Positions 1 to 7,463 of a stretch of DNA of 33,900 nucleotides are shown here, in pieces (the first letter of the stretch is position 1; the number at the start of each line of letters is the position of its first letter). The position numbers and the translations under genes were made by a program. The DNA comes from a virus. The notes beneath the pieces are model-generated. The model worked only from the letters and a program-made list of their open reading frames with translations. It did no database searches and was not told the origin of the DNA. The DNA lies in IMG/VR virus record IMGVR_UViG_3300031720_000011, positions 1 through 33,900 of that record; one strand, given 5' to 3'.

Positions 1-618
1 GTGGGGGTTGAGGGCCTGCCACTCGGTGATCTGCGCGGTGGTGGCCTGGGGGGCGAGGAGGTGACACGCCCACCCGACCTCGCCGGCGATCCGCGCCAAC
101 TCGGTGTAGTTCTTCCACGGGAAGGGGAAGCCGACCGAGCCGAGGACCGGCTGATCGGGGTAGGCCTTCCACCAGGTCTCCCGGCCCCAGGCGTAGTCGC
201 CCGCCGGCCAGGGCGGGACGCCCATCCGCCAGTACTCCACCCGCCCTGGGAGATCCTCCGCCGGCTCATGGATGATCATGGCGTCGGCGGCGGCGGCGAT
301 CCCCTGACACTGCTCAGAATTAGGTACTCCGGTGTCGTGGTAGACGACCACCACTGGCACGCCCAGCGTCTGCTTGACCGCCGTGATCGCCCCCGGCGTC
401 CACTGGCTGTGGAGCGCCGCCTGGTAGTTCAGCACCACCAGATCGACCGCGGTCTGGGCGGGTGCCTCCCGCCGGCCGAGGATCGCCTGGGGGTGGAGAT
501 CGCTCACGATCTCTACCGCGATCGAGGGATCCGCCTGCTGCAGCGCCTCGACCAGCAGGGCCGAGTGCTCCGCGATCCCGCAGGCGATCCCCCACGTCGT
601 GACCAGGGCGACTCTCAC
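1..618 (-). CDS. Glycosyltransferase, GT-B-like (3' end outside window)
   Basis: The frame is open from a GTG at 618 to the window edge, giving 206 residues of N-terminal sequence. The start VRVALVTTWGIACGIAEHS is typical of the first beta strand and glycine loop of GT-B glycosyltransferases, which transfer a sugar from a nucleotide-sugar donor. Further on come strand-like stretches such as DLVVLNY and VPVVVVYHDTG and a GFPFPWKNYTELAR segment, where the donor-binding domain would begin. The GTG overlaps the stop of the upstream gene (GTGA at 615-618). It is the most distal visible gene of the leftward glycan cassette. The short stretch near 310-335 (GGA GTA CCT AAT TCT) uses lower-GC codons than its surroundings. 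The acceptor cannot be deduced and the catalytic C-terminal half is not visible. Confidence 0.72.
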   Translation of the reverse strand, partial: MRVALVTTWGIACGIAEHSALLVEALQQADPSIAVEIVSDLHPQAILGRREAPAQTAVDLVVLNYQAALHSQWTPGAITAVKQTLGVPVVVVYHDTGVPNSEQCQGIAAAADAMIIHEPAEDLPGRVEYWRMGVPPWPAGDYAWGRETWWKAYPDQPVLGSVGFPFPWKNYTELARIAGEVGWACHLLAPQATTAQITEWQALNPH

Positions 619-989
619 GCCTCGATCTCCGCGATCGCCTCGATCGCCGCCTGCGGCGCCGGCACCGCCCGCACCCGCCCGAACCGCCGCGTGGCCGCCC
701 GCCGCGCCGCGCCCCGGTTGGCGTAGCTCGGGCTCCAGGCGGTGGGATCGTCGGCCAGCCGGAAGCGGATCCGCTTGCTCTGGGTCTTGGCGTAGACCAC
801 CGGCACCACCGTCGGGGCGCCCTTGCCCTTCGTGGTGAGGCTCGTGCCGGGGCGGGTCACCGGCCCGGCGCCACTGGACCGCGTCGCCGTCTGGCGCCGC
901 GTCTCTGTCCGCGCCCGCGCCCGCTTCTTCGCCGCCCCTCGCTTCGCCGCCTTCCGCACTGTCCGCTTCGCCCGCTGCTTCGTGGCCAT
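615..989 (-). CDS. Small highly basic Lys/Arg/Ala-rich protein
   Basis: 124 residues. Residues 1 to about 45 are nearly all Lys, Arg, Ala and Thr (MATKQRAKRTVRKAAKRG and on), like a histone-tail or nucleoid-protein extension. The C-terminal half (TVVPVVYAKTQSKRIRFRLAD, NRGAARRAATRRFGRVRAV) is less extreme and may fold. Two ATGs lie in tandem (992 and 989). AGGAG lies 6 nt before the second, the spacing used elsewhere in this window, so 989 is chosen; it forms a TGATG overlap with the preceding stop. Nucleic-acid binding is an inference from charge alone; I do not recognise a family. It sits between a DUF6165-like gene and a glycosyltransferase, so a role with the glycan genes is also possible. 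Confidence 0.7.
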   Translation of the reverse strand: MATKQRAKRTVRKAAKRGAAKKRARARTETRRQTATRSSGAGPVTRPGTSLTTKGKGAPTVVPVVYAKTQSKRIRFRLADDPTAWSPSYANRGAARRAATRRFGRVRAVPAPQAAIEAIAEIEA

Positions 990-1432
990 CATCGGCTCCT
1001 CTCGTCGGCCAGGACCTTCTCCTGGCTCACGACATCGCCGGCCTCGCGGTTGATCGCCTGCACCAGCGCCGCGCGCCGGTCGTTCCAATCCTGCAGGCGG
1101 AAGGCGAGGATCCGGATCGCGTCGTTCTCGGCGGCAGTATACACGGATCCGGATCCCAGGGATCCGGATCCCCCTCCGCCGCCGCCCGCCCGCCGCCAGT
1201 CCCGCAGATCGTCCTCCCCGTGCCAGATCAGCGCGTTCACCGCCCCCAGCTCCAGCAGGGCGTCGAACCAGGCGGCGTTCAGCGTGCGCGCGTGGATCTT
1301 GGTCAGGAGGAGGGATCGCTCGCTCTCGAAGTGATCCACGTCGCGGCCGGCGTCCTGGCCGGCGAGGATCTTGAGGGCGAGAATGGTCAGGCGATCAGAG
1401 ATCTCGCCCGTCCCCGGGTTGACCAGTTTCAT
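989..1432 (-). CDS. DUF6165-like protein of glycan gene clusters
   Basis: 147 residues. The pattern of the DUF6165 family is recognisable: an N-terminal ISDRLTILALKI block, a central LNAAWFDALLELGAVN with ALIWHGEDDLRDW, and a C-terminal DWNDRRAALVQAINREAGD. Family members are small helical proteins of unknown biochemical role, often encoded beside glycosyltransferases in surface-glycan loci, which fits the neighbours here. Between the central and C-terminal blocks lies a glycine/serine-rich linker (residues about 87-101) encoded by repeated GGATCC units (1145-1171). ATG at 1432 overlaps the upstream stop as ATGA. The family assignment is from memory of the motif pattern. Confidence 0.72.
   Translation of the reverse strand: MKLVNPGTGEISDRLTILALKILAGQDAGRDVDHFESERSLLLTKIHARTLNAAWFDALLELGAVNALIWHGEDDLRDWRRAGGGGGGSGSLGSGSVYTAAENDAIRILAFRLQDWNDRRAALVQAINREAGDVVSQEKVLADERSR
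1145..1171. repeat. Tandem palindromic GGATCC repeat inside a coding region
   Basis: GGATCCGGATCC occurs twice, separated by CAG (1145-1156 and 1160-1171). Each unit is its own reverse complement, so the two copies form a perfect 12-bp stem with a 3-nt loop. It encodes the Gly/Ser linker of the DUF6165-like protein and is an expandable microsatellite in frame. Confidence 0.9.
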
Positions 1433-1590
1433 CGGCCGCGCACCTGATTCGCCCAGGCGATCGTCGACAGCAGCGCCCACGTCTCTCGGCAGATCGGACA
1501 GTCGCAGGTCTGGCCATCTTTGAGCAGGGCGTGACTGTCGAGGTACCGCCAGAGCAGGATCACCAACTGGACCTTCGGGGCGGCGCTCAT
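1429..1590 (-). CDS. 53-residue protein with a CxCPxC knuckle
   Basis: Starts MSAAPKVQLVILLWRYLD and carries CDCPICRETW followed by a hydrophobic ALLSTIAWANQV. The three closely spaced cysteines (CxCxxC) suggest a metal knuckle, but only three are present, so a zinc site would need a fourth ligand (an upstream His is available in DSHALL) or dimerisation. ATG at 1590 overlaps the FkbM stop (ATGA), and its stop overlaps the DUF6165-like start. It belongs to the leftward operon. The family is unknown to me. Confidence 0.65.
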   Translation of the reverse strand: MSAAPKVQLVILLWRYLDSHALLKDGQTCDCPICRETWALLSTIAWANQVRGR

Positions 1591-2303
1591 CGCCGTGGCC
1601 GGGCCAGGAAGTTGTGGAGGTGACTGGGCCACTCATGGATCTCGTAGTCGGCGCCCGTCAGGAAGCGGCAGACCTCGGCGAACGGGTACGGGTGCGCGTG
1701 CGACAACTCCTCTTCCCACTCGAAGACGATCGCCGGGTGATGCTTGTGAATGGTGTCCCCGAGCCCGGCGATCGCCGCACCATCGCACCCCTGGGCGTCG
1801 ATCTTGATCAGGCTCACGTGGTCGCCGTAGAGGTACTGGTAGTCGTCGAGCGGGGCGGCCGGGATCGGGCGATCCGGCACCTCATGGTCCTGCAGCCGCC
1901 GGAGCGCGGCGCCGCCCGAGTCTCTCGGCTCGTAGGGCACGGTCCAGATCAGATCCGTCTTCCGGTCGTAGGCCGCCACCGGCAGCACCACGACCGTCTC
2001 GGCGCAGGTCGGCTTGTTGAGATCCAGGTTCGCCTTCAGGTAGCGGATCATCTCCGGCGCCGGCTCCACGGCGATCACGCGCCAGGCGCCCTGCCCGGCC
2101 AGCCAGATCGCCCAGTCGCCGAGGTGCGCGCCGACGTCCAGGATGGTCACCTGATCCTCGCCGAGCCGCCCGTACTCGCGGGCGATCACCTGGAGGAAGC
2201 CGGGCCCGTCCCAGACGGTGCCGGCCTTCACGGTGCCGCCGATGCACTCATCGGGGTTGACGAGGAAGGATCCGAAGGGGGTCTGGACGACTTCGTCGCT
2301 CAT
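1587..2303 (-). CDS. FkbM family SAM-dependent methyltransferase
   Basis: 238 residues with a complete class I methyltransferase fold: motif I ILDVGAHLGDWAIWLA, an acidic strand-2 end VIAVEPAPEMIRYLKANL, and the FkbM signature SLIKIDAQGCDGAAIAGL, followed by IVFEWEEEL. FkbM enzymes O-methylate sugars and related hydroxyls and are common in polysaccharide and phage glycan loci. Here it lies directly between a GT9-like gene and a DUF6165-like gene, so methyl capping of a phage-encoded or host glycan is the likeliest use. ATG at 2303 overlaps the upstream stop (ATGA). Length is normal for a minimal FkbM protein. The substrate is not readable from sequence. Confidence 0.88.
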   Translation of the reverse strand: MSDEVVQTPFGSFLVNPDECIGGTVKAGTVWDGPGFLQVIAREYGRLGEDQVTILDVGAHLGDWAIWLAGQGAWRVIAVEPAPEMIRYLKANLDLNKPTCAETVVVLPVAAYDRKTDLIWTVPYEPRDSGGAALRRLQDHEVPDRPIPAAPLDDYQYLYGDHVSLIKIDAQGCDGAAIAGLGDTIHKHHPAIVFEWEEELSHAHPYPFAEVCRFLTGADYEIHEWPSHLHNFLARPRR

Positions 2304-2482
2304 TGCGGATCCTTCGGGGGCGCCGTCAAGATCGTCGCCAGCCACGTGCACAGGTCCGGGTTGAGTTGGTGGAGGAAGGCGACGGCGTCGGCGATGTCGG
2401 CCTCACTGTGCTCCCGGAGATCGGCGGCGAGGGCGCCGAGATCCGTGATGAGTTCGCGCGCGGGGCGGCGTCGGCGGTTCAT
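2300..2482 (-). CDS. 60-residue helical protein, unknown
   Basis: Begins MNRRRRPARELITDLGALAA and continues as amphipathic helices (LREHSEADIADAVAFLHQL, LCTWLATILT). It has no signal peptide or cysteine pair. It sits between GT9-like and FkbM genes with 4-base ATGA overlaps at both ends. The tight coupling and codon use support a real gene; function unknown. Confidence 0.6.
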   Translation of the reverse strand: MNRRRRPARELITDLGALAADLREHSEADIADAVAFLHQLNPDLCTWLATILTAPPKDPQ

Positions 2483-3285
2483 ACCGGCTCCCGTGTGAGG
2501 ATCCGGGTCAGCGTCTCCCGGCAATGCCGACTGTCGAAGGTCGGCCGCCCATCCGTCCCCTTCACCACGGTCACCGGCGGCCCGTCCATCCCGAGCGGGT
2601 AGAAGATCGGGTTCCACCGGGCCTCCATCGGCTCGACGACGACCACCGGGATCCCCAGCCCCACCGCCAGCACATGGAGCGCCGAGCAGTCGGTGAGGAG
2701 GGCGCGCGACCGGCTGATCCAGGCCGCCGCCTCCAGCCACGAGGTCGGCAGATACCCGCCCTCGGTCACCCAGCGGGATCCCGGCGGCACGATCCCGATC
2801 ACATTCACATAGGCGGCGTCGGGCTCGTCGGGCGCGAGCAGCTCGGTCAGGCCGTACTTCAGCTCGAAGTAGCAGTCGGTCCAGCCGAAGACGAGATCGC
2901 GGGGCTCCTCCCAGGGCGGCGGCGTGATCCACGGCCGGGTGAGATCCAGGCCGACGTCCATTGCGTACTCCGCCTGCAGAGTGCGCTGGGTCTCCTCGGG
3001 CAGCGGCAGCTCCGGCCATCGGCGGTACCCGAGGTGGTAGACCGCCTCGTAGGGGCCGTACTGAGTCGTCGGTTGCCACCCCATCCCGATACCCCAGGTC
3101 TCGTCCGCCCGCACCGCGGCGAGGTAGGGCTGGATCTGCAGCAACGGCACGAGCCCCGCGAACTCGCCGCAGATCAGGAGATCCACCGCCTCCCCTCGGA
3201 CCTCGGCGAGGGCGCGGATGGTCGGGAGGGCCCAGAGCAGATCTCCGTGCCTGCCCGGGAAGGTGACCAGGGTGCGGGCGATCAT
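2479..3285 (-). CDS. GT9-like (heptosyltransferase-type) glycosyltransferase
   Basis: 268 residues. The N-terminus has the classic GT9 loop PGRHGDLLWALPTIRAL (residues about 10-26). The C-terminal donor domain has LLTDCSALHVLAVGLGIPVVVVEP, matching the S/T-D-S-GxxHLAxALGxPVV signature of ADP-heptose:LPS heptosyltransferases. It is shorter than the bacterial enzymes (about 320-350), with a compact middle. This family transfers heptose or related sugars onto LPS-type acceptors or, in autotransporter heptosyltransferases, onto proteins. In a phage cassette it could build a virion glycan or alter the host surface. ATG at 3285 overlaps the preceding stop (ATGA). The fold call is firm; substrate unknown. 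Confidence 0.8.
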   Translation of the reverse strand: MIARTLVTFPGRHGDLLWALPTIRALAEVRGEAVDLLICGEFAGLVPLLQIQPYLAAVRADETWGIGMGWQPTTQYGPYEAVYHLGYRRWPELPLPEETQRTLQAEYAMDVGLDLTRPWITPPPWEEPRDLVFGWTDCYFELKYGLTELLAPDEPDAAYVNVIGIVPPGSRWVTEGGYLPTSWLEAAAWISRSRALLTDCSALHVLAVGLGIPVVVVEPMEARWNPIFYPLGMDGPPVTVVKGTDGRPTFDSRHCRETLTRILTREPV

Positions 3286-3548
3286 CGGCCGGCGACCTCG
3301 ACGCCGGCGAGGGCCAGGCTGCCCGTCCGTCCCGGCGTGTAGACCAGCTCCACGCTCACCTTCTCAGTGAGCATCAGCGGCCATTCCTCCGCCGCCGACT
3401 GGGGGGTGATCCGGGTCGGTGTCGGATCTACCACCAACTGTGTGTAGTCGAGATCGAAGCTGGCGGTGTCCTGCCCGTAGCGGCGGATCCGCACGGGGGC
3501 CTCCGGGGGGAGGCCCTGCAGCACGGTGATCAGATCTTTGGTCGTCAC
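3282..3548 (-). CDS. 88-residue conserved-type phage protein
   Basis: Starts MTTKDLITVLQGLPPEAPVRI, a common opening of small phage and bacterial proteins of unknown role (helix, LPP turn, beta strand). Several beta strands follow (SVELVYTPGRTGSLALAG). It has ATGA overlaps with the HNH gene upstream and the GT9-like gene downstream. No metal ligands or membrane segment seen. Function unknown. Confidence 0.65.
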   Translation of the reverse strand: MTTKDLITVLQGLPPEAPVRIRRYGQDTASFDLDYTQLVVDPTPTRITPQSAAEEWPLMLTEKVSVELVYTPGRTGSLALAGVEVAGR

Positions 3549-4057
3549 GTCAGCTCCTTCAGCAGTTGATGCAGTCCATGACGTCGGTGCGTCACCCGAT
3601 ACCGTTTCCAGTCCTGTCGTCGACAGATCCGACAGTACCGCCCACGCTTCTGCGCGCCCGTATTCTCTGGTGTGAACGGATGCCCCCGTTTACAGGACGT
3701 CTTCCGAGCATTGATCCCGGCCCACCCCGATCCTCGAAGGATGTTCTCCCGCATCGTCGTAGCCACCAAGTGCGTAGGATTGACGCATGCAGGCTCCGAC
3801 ACCGGCTCACAGCGATGATCGATGGTGAGTCCGTCCGGGATCGGTCCTTTGTATGTGGCATAGGCAGCCCGGTGTGCGAGCACCTCCGTTCCTCTGAGCC
3901 AGAAGCGCCCGTACCCGCCACGCCCATGCGAGGTGGCCGAGGTCGTCGCGCCCTGCCAGAGCCAACACCCCTCCACAGACACGACGACCTTCGAGAGGAA
4001 GCGATCAAGATCCGCCCCACTCAGAGCCAGGCTTTCAATCGGGGATCGGCGGCGCAT
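3545..4057 (-). CDS. HNH homing-type endonuclease (free-standing)
   Basis: 170 residues. An N-terminal FLSKVVVS-GCWLWQGATTS block and GYGRFWLRGTEVLAHRAAY lead to the HNH core IPDGLTIDHRCEPVSEPACVNPTHL with the usual following TMRENILRGS. A C-terminal zinc-like region CKRGHPFTPENT and CRICRRQ follows. Such free-standing HNH nucleases cut a conserved gene and spread by repair-driven copying. Its start lies inside the end of the helicase gene (37-base overlap). Codon usage is visibly less GC-rich at third positions than in the glycan genes, and the last 20-30 codons of the helicase share that style. No good ribosome binding site is seen before 4057, so translation may depend on helicase translation. 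Start position moderately certain. Confidence 0.85.
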   Translation of the reverse strand: MRRRSPIESLALSGADLDRFLSKVVVSVEGCWLWQGATTSATSHGRGGYGRFWLRGTEVLAHRAAYATYKGPIPDGLTIDHRCEPVSEPACVNPTHLVATTMRENILRGSGWAGINARKTSCKRGHPFTPENTGAQKRGRYCRICRRQDWKRYRVTHRRHGLHQLLKELT

Positions 4058-6102
4058 CGTTCAATCAGGGCGGCTTCGGATCCAACGAGGCGCAATCCTT
4101 CAAAGGTTCGCGCCCGTGACAATGCTACGTACACCATGCCGTAGGTCTTGAAGAACGCATCCCGGATGTTGACCTGCACGGCGTCCAGACTGAGCCCCTG
4201 GCTCTTGTGCACGGTGCTCGCGTACCCCACCCGCAGCGGCAGGTACTCCACCCAGCCGGTGATCTCGAACTTGCCGTTCTCGGTGATCTTCCCCTCCTGC
4301 CCCAGATCCCGCAGCTCCCGCCGCCGGGCCGCGTCGCACGGCACGAGGACCTCGCGCCGGCAGTAGGCGACCTCGACTTCCTCGCCGTTCCGCTTGAGCC
4401 GCACCACACAGGAGTAGGCGGTCGCCTCCACCACCTCGCCGAGATCCCCGTTCACATACAGGAAGGGCTGCGGTGGCGGCCCCTCCACCCGCTGGTTGGC
4501 CAGGATCATCACCAGGGCGCCGATCTTCAGGTGCAGCCGGATCGGGATCCCCCAGGTGTTGGGATCCTTCTTCGGGTTGCCCCACTCGCTGCGCTGATCG
4601 CCCTCACGCCGACTCTCGAAGTAGAGATCCCGCCCCGGGAGGCGCCCGAGCCGGATCCAGTTGTAGCGATCCACCTGCTGGTTCTTCGCGAAGAGGGTCG
4701 GCCCCTCGAAGCGATCATCCGTGTCAGGGTAGATCTTCCCCCGCATCGCCGCCAGGACCGTCCGCCCATCCCCGACCCGGGCGGCCCGCAGCAGCTCGAT
4801 GAAGGGGTGGTCGGACTGCCGGCGGATCTCGGTGAGGATCCGGGTATGGCCCTCCTCGGCAAACCGCGGCCACTCCGGGCTCTCCCAGGCAAACGGCCCA
4901 TTGACCGGTGGCAGCTGGGCGAAGTCGCCGACCAGCGTCAGCCCCATCGCCGGTGGCTCCGCCTCGTCGTCCTCGGTCCACTTCCCCAGGACGTAGCCCC
5001 GGCCGTTCACCTCCTCGATCCCCTTCACGAGGTAGGTGAGCGCGTCGCCTTCGAGCATCGACACCTCGTCGAGGACCAGCCGCGTCACGCCGGCCCGCCA
5101 CAGCCGGCCCAGGCGCGCCGTGAGGTAGCCATTCGTATAGCTCTCCTGCAGGCTCTTGGTGTCGAAGTAGCCCAACGTCGCATTGATCGTCGTGCCCCCC
5201 AGGTTGAGCGCCGCGATCCCGGTGGTCGCCACCAGCATCAGCCCCGGCCGCTGCTCCTTCCACGCCTGCACCGCGAAGGTCTTGCCGCAGCCGGCGGGCC
5301 CCGCGAGGTAGGTGAAGGGCGGGACGGGATCCGGCCAGAGATCCACCTGGACGACTGGGGCGGCCGGCTCGGTCGTCTCGGGCGCCAGCAGGGCGACCGC
5401 GTCGGCCTTCAGCGTGCCCAGATCCGCCGTCGCCAGATCCCAGACGGGGCCATCCGGGAAGGGGAGCGGCGGCTCGATCTCTCGGGCTAGGGCTCCTCCT
5501 CCTCCGCCGCCGTGCCCTGATCCAGGTGTTCGATCTCGTCCGCCATCTGCCGGATCCGCTCCTGCAGCTCGACCCGCATGATCTCCAGCCCCGCCAGGCA
5601 CTCCGCCAGGCTCACCGGCGCCCGCTCCGCCGCCTCGATGGCTCGGCGCTGGATCTCCACCCAGTCTTCCTCGGTCACTGGACCCTCCGTCTATCGCATG
5701 TTCGGGCTGCGACCGCCCACACTGCACGCACGGGCCGCCCAGCACGCCGTCGGGCCGGGTGTAGCCGTCGCACGGGGTCAGTGGCAGGATCAAGGTCCCC
5801 CCACATCCGCCATGCCGCACCCCGACCAGATCCGCCGGCGCCGGCGCCCCACACCGATCGCACACGGCGGTCCCGAGGGCTGCGGGCGTGGGCGCCGGGG
5901 CGGGAGGCTGGCCCTGATCCTGCTCTGTCACAGTCGACGAGGCCACCGACGAGGCTCCTCGCTCCCGTCTGTTTCGCTGGCTCTCTGCACCCCGAGGTAC
6001 AGTACGTACTCCGGTCGTACGCGGCTCCTCGCGTGGCGGCCCCATCGGCGGGAGCCCGTCGTGCACATCGAGCGCGACCTTCGGGACGGTGACAGGGCTC
6101 AT
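4021..6102 (-). CDS. PIF1/RecD2-like SF1B DNA helicase (open frame fused to an N-terminal zinc-knuckle region)
   Basis: The helicase part (residues about 230-693) has Walker A AGPAGCGKTF (about 267-276), Walker B LVLDEVSML, motif III LVGDFAQLPPVNG, motif V YASTVHKSQGLSLDAVQV and motif VI YVALSRAR: a complete PIF1/Dda-type 5'-3' helicase for replication or recombination. The frame stays open upstream to an ATG at 6102 that overlaps the previous stop (ATGA). That segment encodes a cysteine-rich domain (CDRCGAP, HGGCGG, CDGYTRP, CVQCGRSQPEHA). Between the two, residues about 140-205 are low-complexity Gly/Arg/Pro and overlie a more protein-like 63-codon frame (5487-5678). The likeliest reading is a separate zinc-knuckle gene, then a helicase gene beginning near 5678 and interrupted by a one-base shift near 5489. 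The only in-frame GTG close to the core is at 5346, without a ribosome site. Codon usage changes from about 4125 to the end, next to the HNH gene. Confidence 0.85.
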   Translation of the reverse strand: MSPVTVPKVALDVHDGLPPMGPPREEPRTTGVRTVPRGAESQRNRRERGASSVASSTVTEQDQGQPPAPAPTPAALGTAVCDRCGAPAPADLVGVRHGGCGGTLILPLTPCDGYTRPDGVLGGPCVQCGRSQPEHAIDGGSSDRGRLGGDPAPSHRGGGAGAGEPGGVPGGAGDHAGRAAGADPADGGRDRTPGSGHGGGGGGALAREIEPPLPFPDGPVWDLATADLGTLKADAVALLAPETTEPAAPVVQVDLWPDPVPPFTYLAGPAGCGKTFAVQAWKEQRPGLMLVATTGIAALNLGGTTINATLGYFDTKSLQESYTNGYLTARLGRLWRAGVTRLVLDEVSMLEGDALTYLVKGIEEVNGRGYVLGKWTEDDEAEPPAMGLTLVGDFAQLPPVNGPFAWESPEWPRFAEEGHTRILTEIRRQSDHPFIELLRAARVGDGRTVLAAMRGKIYPDTDDRFEGPTLFAKNQQVDRYNWIRLGRLPGRDLYFESRREGDQRSEWGNPKKDPNTWGIPIRLHLKIGALVMILANQRVEGPPPQPFLYVNGDLGEVVEATAYSCVVRLKRNGEEVEVAYCRREVLVPCDAARRRELRDLGQEGKITENGKFEITGWVEYLPLRVGYASTVHKSQGLSLDAVQVNIRDAFFKTYGMVYVALSRARTFEGLRLVGSEAALIERCAADPRLKAWL
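5487..5678 (-). CDS. 63-residue acidic helical protein or displaced helicase N-terminus
   Basis: GTG at 5678 is preceded at 5 nt by GGAGGG. The product starts VTEEDWVEIQRRAIEAAE and continues as a clean amphipathic helix (LAGLEIMRVELQERIRQM) before an acidic end (AAEEEEP, stop TAG at 5489-5487). The frame differs from the long helicase frame that overlies it, and its amino-acid composition is far more natural. One added base in the GAG/CCC tract just before its stop would join it in frame to the helicase, giving an N-terminal helical extension. Either it is a short gene or the true helicase start; I favour the latter slightly. Confidence 0.6.
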   Translation of the reverse strand: MTEEDWVEIQRRAIEAAERAPVSLAECLAGLEIMRVELQERIRQMADEIEHLDQGTAAEEEEP

Positions 6103-6959
6103 ACGCGCAACGGCAAAATGTCTCTGAAGTTCTCGTACCCGATCGCGTGCGCCTGCTTCCAGAAGTCCTCATCCCCGCCGGCGGTCTGGCGCTTCGCCCA
6201 GGCCTGATAGCCCGGATCCCCCACCGCGGTCTGGCCGCCCCAGTGCTTGGCGCGCAGCGGCAGGTACCACGTTTCCCACCCATGCCGCGCCGCGATCGCG
6301 CCCAGCAGCCCGTCGTAGAGATGGTGGACGATCCCCAGGTCGTCCAGGATGGCCCAGGGCCGGCGCTCGACGACCTCGACGTCCAGGCCGGCTAGATCTG
6401 CCCCGATGCGCCTGGCGCCCGCCCAGAAGGCCCTGCGCCCCACCTGGCTGAACCCATCCAGACACGCCACCGGCTCCGCCAACAAACTCCGGACCCCATG
6501 CACCTCCGCGTCGACCAGGTTGCTCCGAAACCCGTGCCGCGCCAGGCTCATCGGGTCGTACGGCTTGCGGTACATATCCTCGCTGCCGAGCCCGATCGCG
6601 CCGCCGAACCCGAGCAGGCCACACGCCGGCGCCCGCGCGAAGTGTCGTAGGACCTTCTGGTCCCAGCCGTCCTCCTGGATCTCGAAGTCGTCATGGAGGC
6701 AGGCGATCGCGTCGAAGCGCCCATGCAGCGCGGCGTCGACCCCGACCCGATACGCCCGCACGCTCCCGAGATACTCCTCGTGATGGACCCAGGCGACCAC
6801 GGCGCCGTCGATCTCGACCGCCTCCCGCTCGGGGCGCGGGCCACCGTTCAGGATCAGGAAGATCGGCAGCGGGTGCTCGGTCGCGTGTCGGATCCAGCTC
6901 TCCACACATTTCCCGGCCCGCGCGAGGCTGGTCGACGCGGTTACCACGGCGAGGCTCAC
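6099..6959 (-). CDS. GT-A-fold glycosyltransferase (family 2-like)
   Basis: 286 residues, starting VSLAVVTASTSLARAGKCVESW like the first strand and helix of GT-A enzymes. A metal/nucleotide motif IACLHDDFEIQEDGWD stands where the DxD would be, and CLDGFSQVGRRAF and VHHLYDGLLGAIA resemble the acceptor-side and late histidine motifs of glycosyltransferase 2-like phage proteins. It transfers a sugar from a nucleotide-sugar donor; the acceptor is unknown. The GTG start at 6959 overlaps the upstream stop (GTGA), and its own stop overlaps the ATG at 6102. The DxD has the variant form DDF. No membrane segment, so cytoplasmic. Confidence 0.75.
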   Translation of the reverse strand: MSLAVVTASTSLARAGKCVESWIRHATEHPLPIFLILNGGPRPEREAVEIDGAVVAWVHHEEYLGSVRAYRVGVDAALHGRFDAIACLHDDFEIQEDGWDQKVLRHFARAPACGLLGFGGAIGLGSEDMYRKPYDPMSLARHGFRSNLVDAEVHGVRSLLAEPVACLDGFSQVGRRAFWAGARRIGADLAGLDVEVVERRPWAILDDLGIVHHLYDGLLGAIAARHGWETWYLPLRAKHWGGQTAVGDPGYQAWAKRQTAGGDEDFWKQAHAIGYENFRDILPLRV

Positions 6960-7183
6960 GACTCCCTCCGCGCGTTGGCATCGCGCTGCCGCTGCATCTC
7001 GACCGTCTTGGCGTACTGCGCCCAGTAGTCGGGGAAGGCGGCCTTGAGCCGCGCCTGATTCGCGGCGTCGGCGAAGGGCCAGAGGCGCGCCAGTCCCTTG
7101 ACGAAGGATCCGCCGTAGCGCGCCATGGCGTCGAGGATCTCCTCGTCGGTGACAGGCGCGGTGTCCTCGATCTCCTCAGCCAT
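6956..7183 (-). CDS. 75-residue conserved-type phage protein
   Basis: Begins MAEEIEDTAPVTDEEILDAM, then ARYGGSFVKGLARLWPFAD and QARLKAAFPDYWAQYAK, a helical pattern (an FVxxLAxL helix followed by a KAAFPDYWxxYA end) that recurs among tailed phages without known role. Two ATGs are possible (7189 and 7183); GGGAGGG lies directly against the first and 6 nt before the second, so 7183 is chosen. Confidence 0.72.
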   Translation of the reverse strand: MAEEIEDTAPVTDEEILDAMARYGGSFVKGLARLWPFADAANQARLKAAFPDYWAQYAKTVEMQRQRDANARRES

Positions 7184-7196
7184 TTGCATCCCTCCC

Positions 7197-7463
7197 TCAG
7201 TTGCTCGTCGGATCGCCCGGCGCCCGGCTCCGGATCGCATACCGATCCACCACCTGGCTCTCGCATTTGGTCAGCTCGGGGTACTGGTCGATCGCCTCGA
7301 TGATCACATCCCGCACCGTCCGCAGGTGATGCCCGGCGAGCCGCAGCTCCACCACGCCGCAGATCGGACAGCCGATGTCGATCTCCACCACGAGGAAGGG
7401 ATCCCCCTCGATCGGCTCGACCCGGATGATCCGGCTCGCGATCTGGACCTGCACCAGCCCCAT
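7197..7463 (-). CDS. 88-residue protein with CPxC knuckle
   Basis: Starts MGLVQVQIASRIIRVEPIEG. Residues about 29-33 are GCPIC, and a later Cys lies in ELTKCESQ, with His-His in LAGHHLRTVRDV. This is compatible with a small zinc-ribbon or knuckle protein with an amphipathic helix (VRDVIIEAIDQYPEL). ATG at 7463 overlaps the GT4 stop by one base (TGATG), indicating translational coupling. Function unknown. Confidence 0.65.
   Translation of the reverse strand: MGLVQVQIASRIIRVEPIEGDPFLVVEIDIGCPICGVVELRLAGHHLRTVRDVIIEAIDQYPELTKCESQVVDRYAIRSRAPGDPTSN

Noticed and set aside
4207-5490. Long rightward open frame opposite the helicase gene
   Set aside because: Its product is dominated by Arg, Pro, His and Leu without any motif, and it lies antisense to a clear helicase. 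High GC content makes such shadow frames common here.
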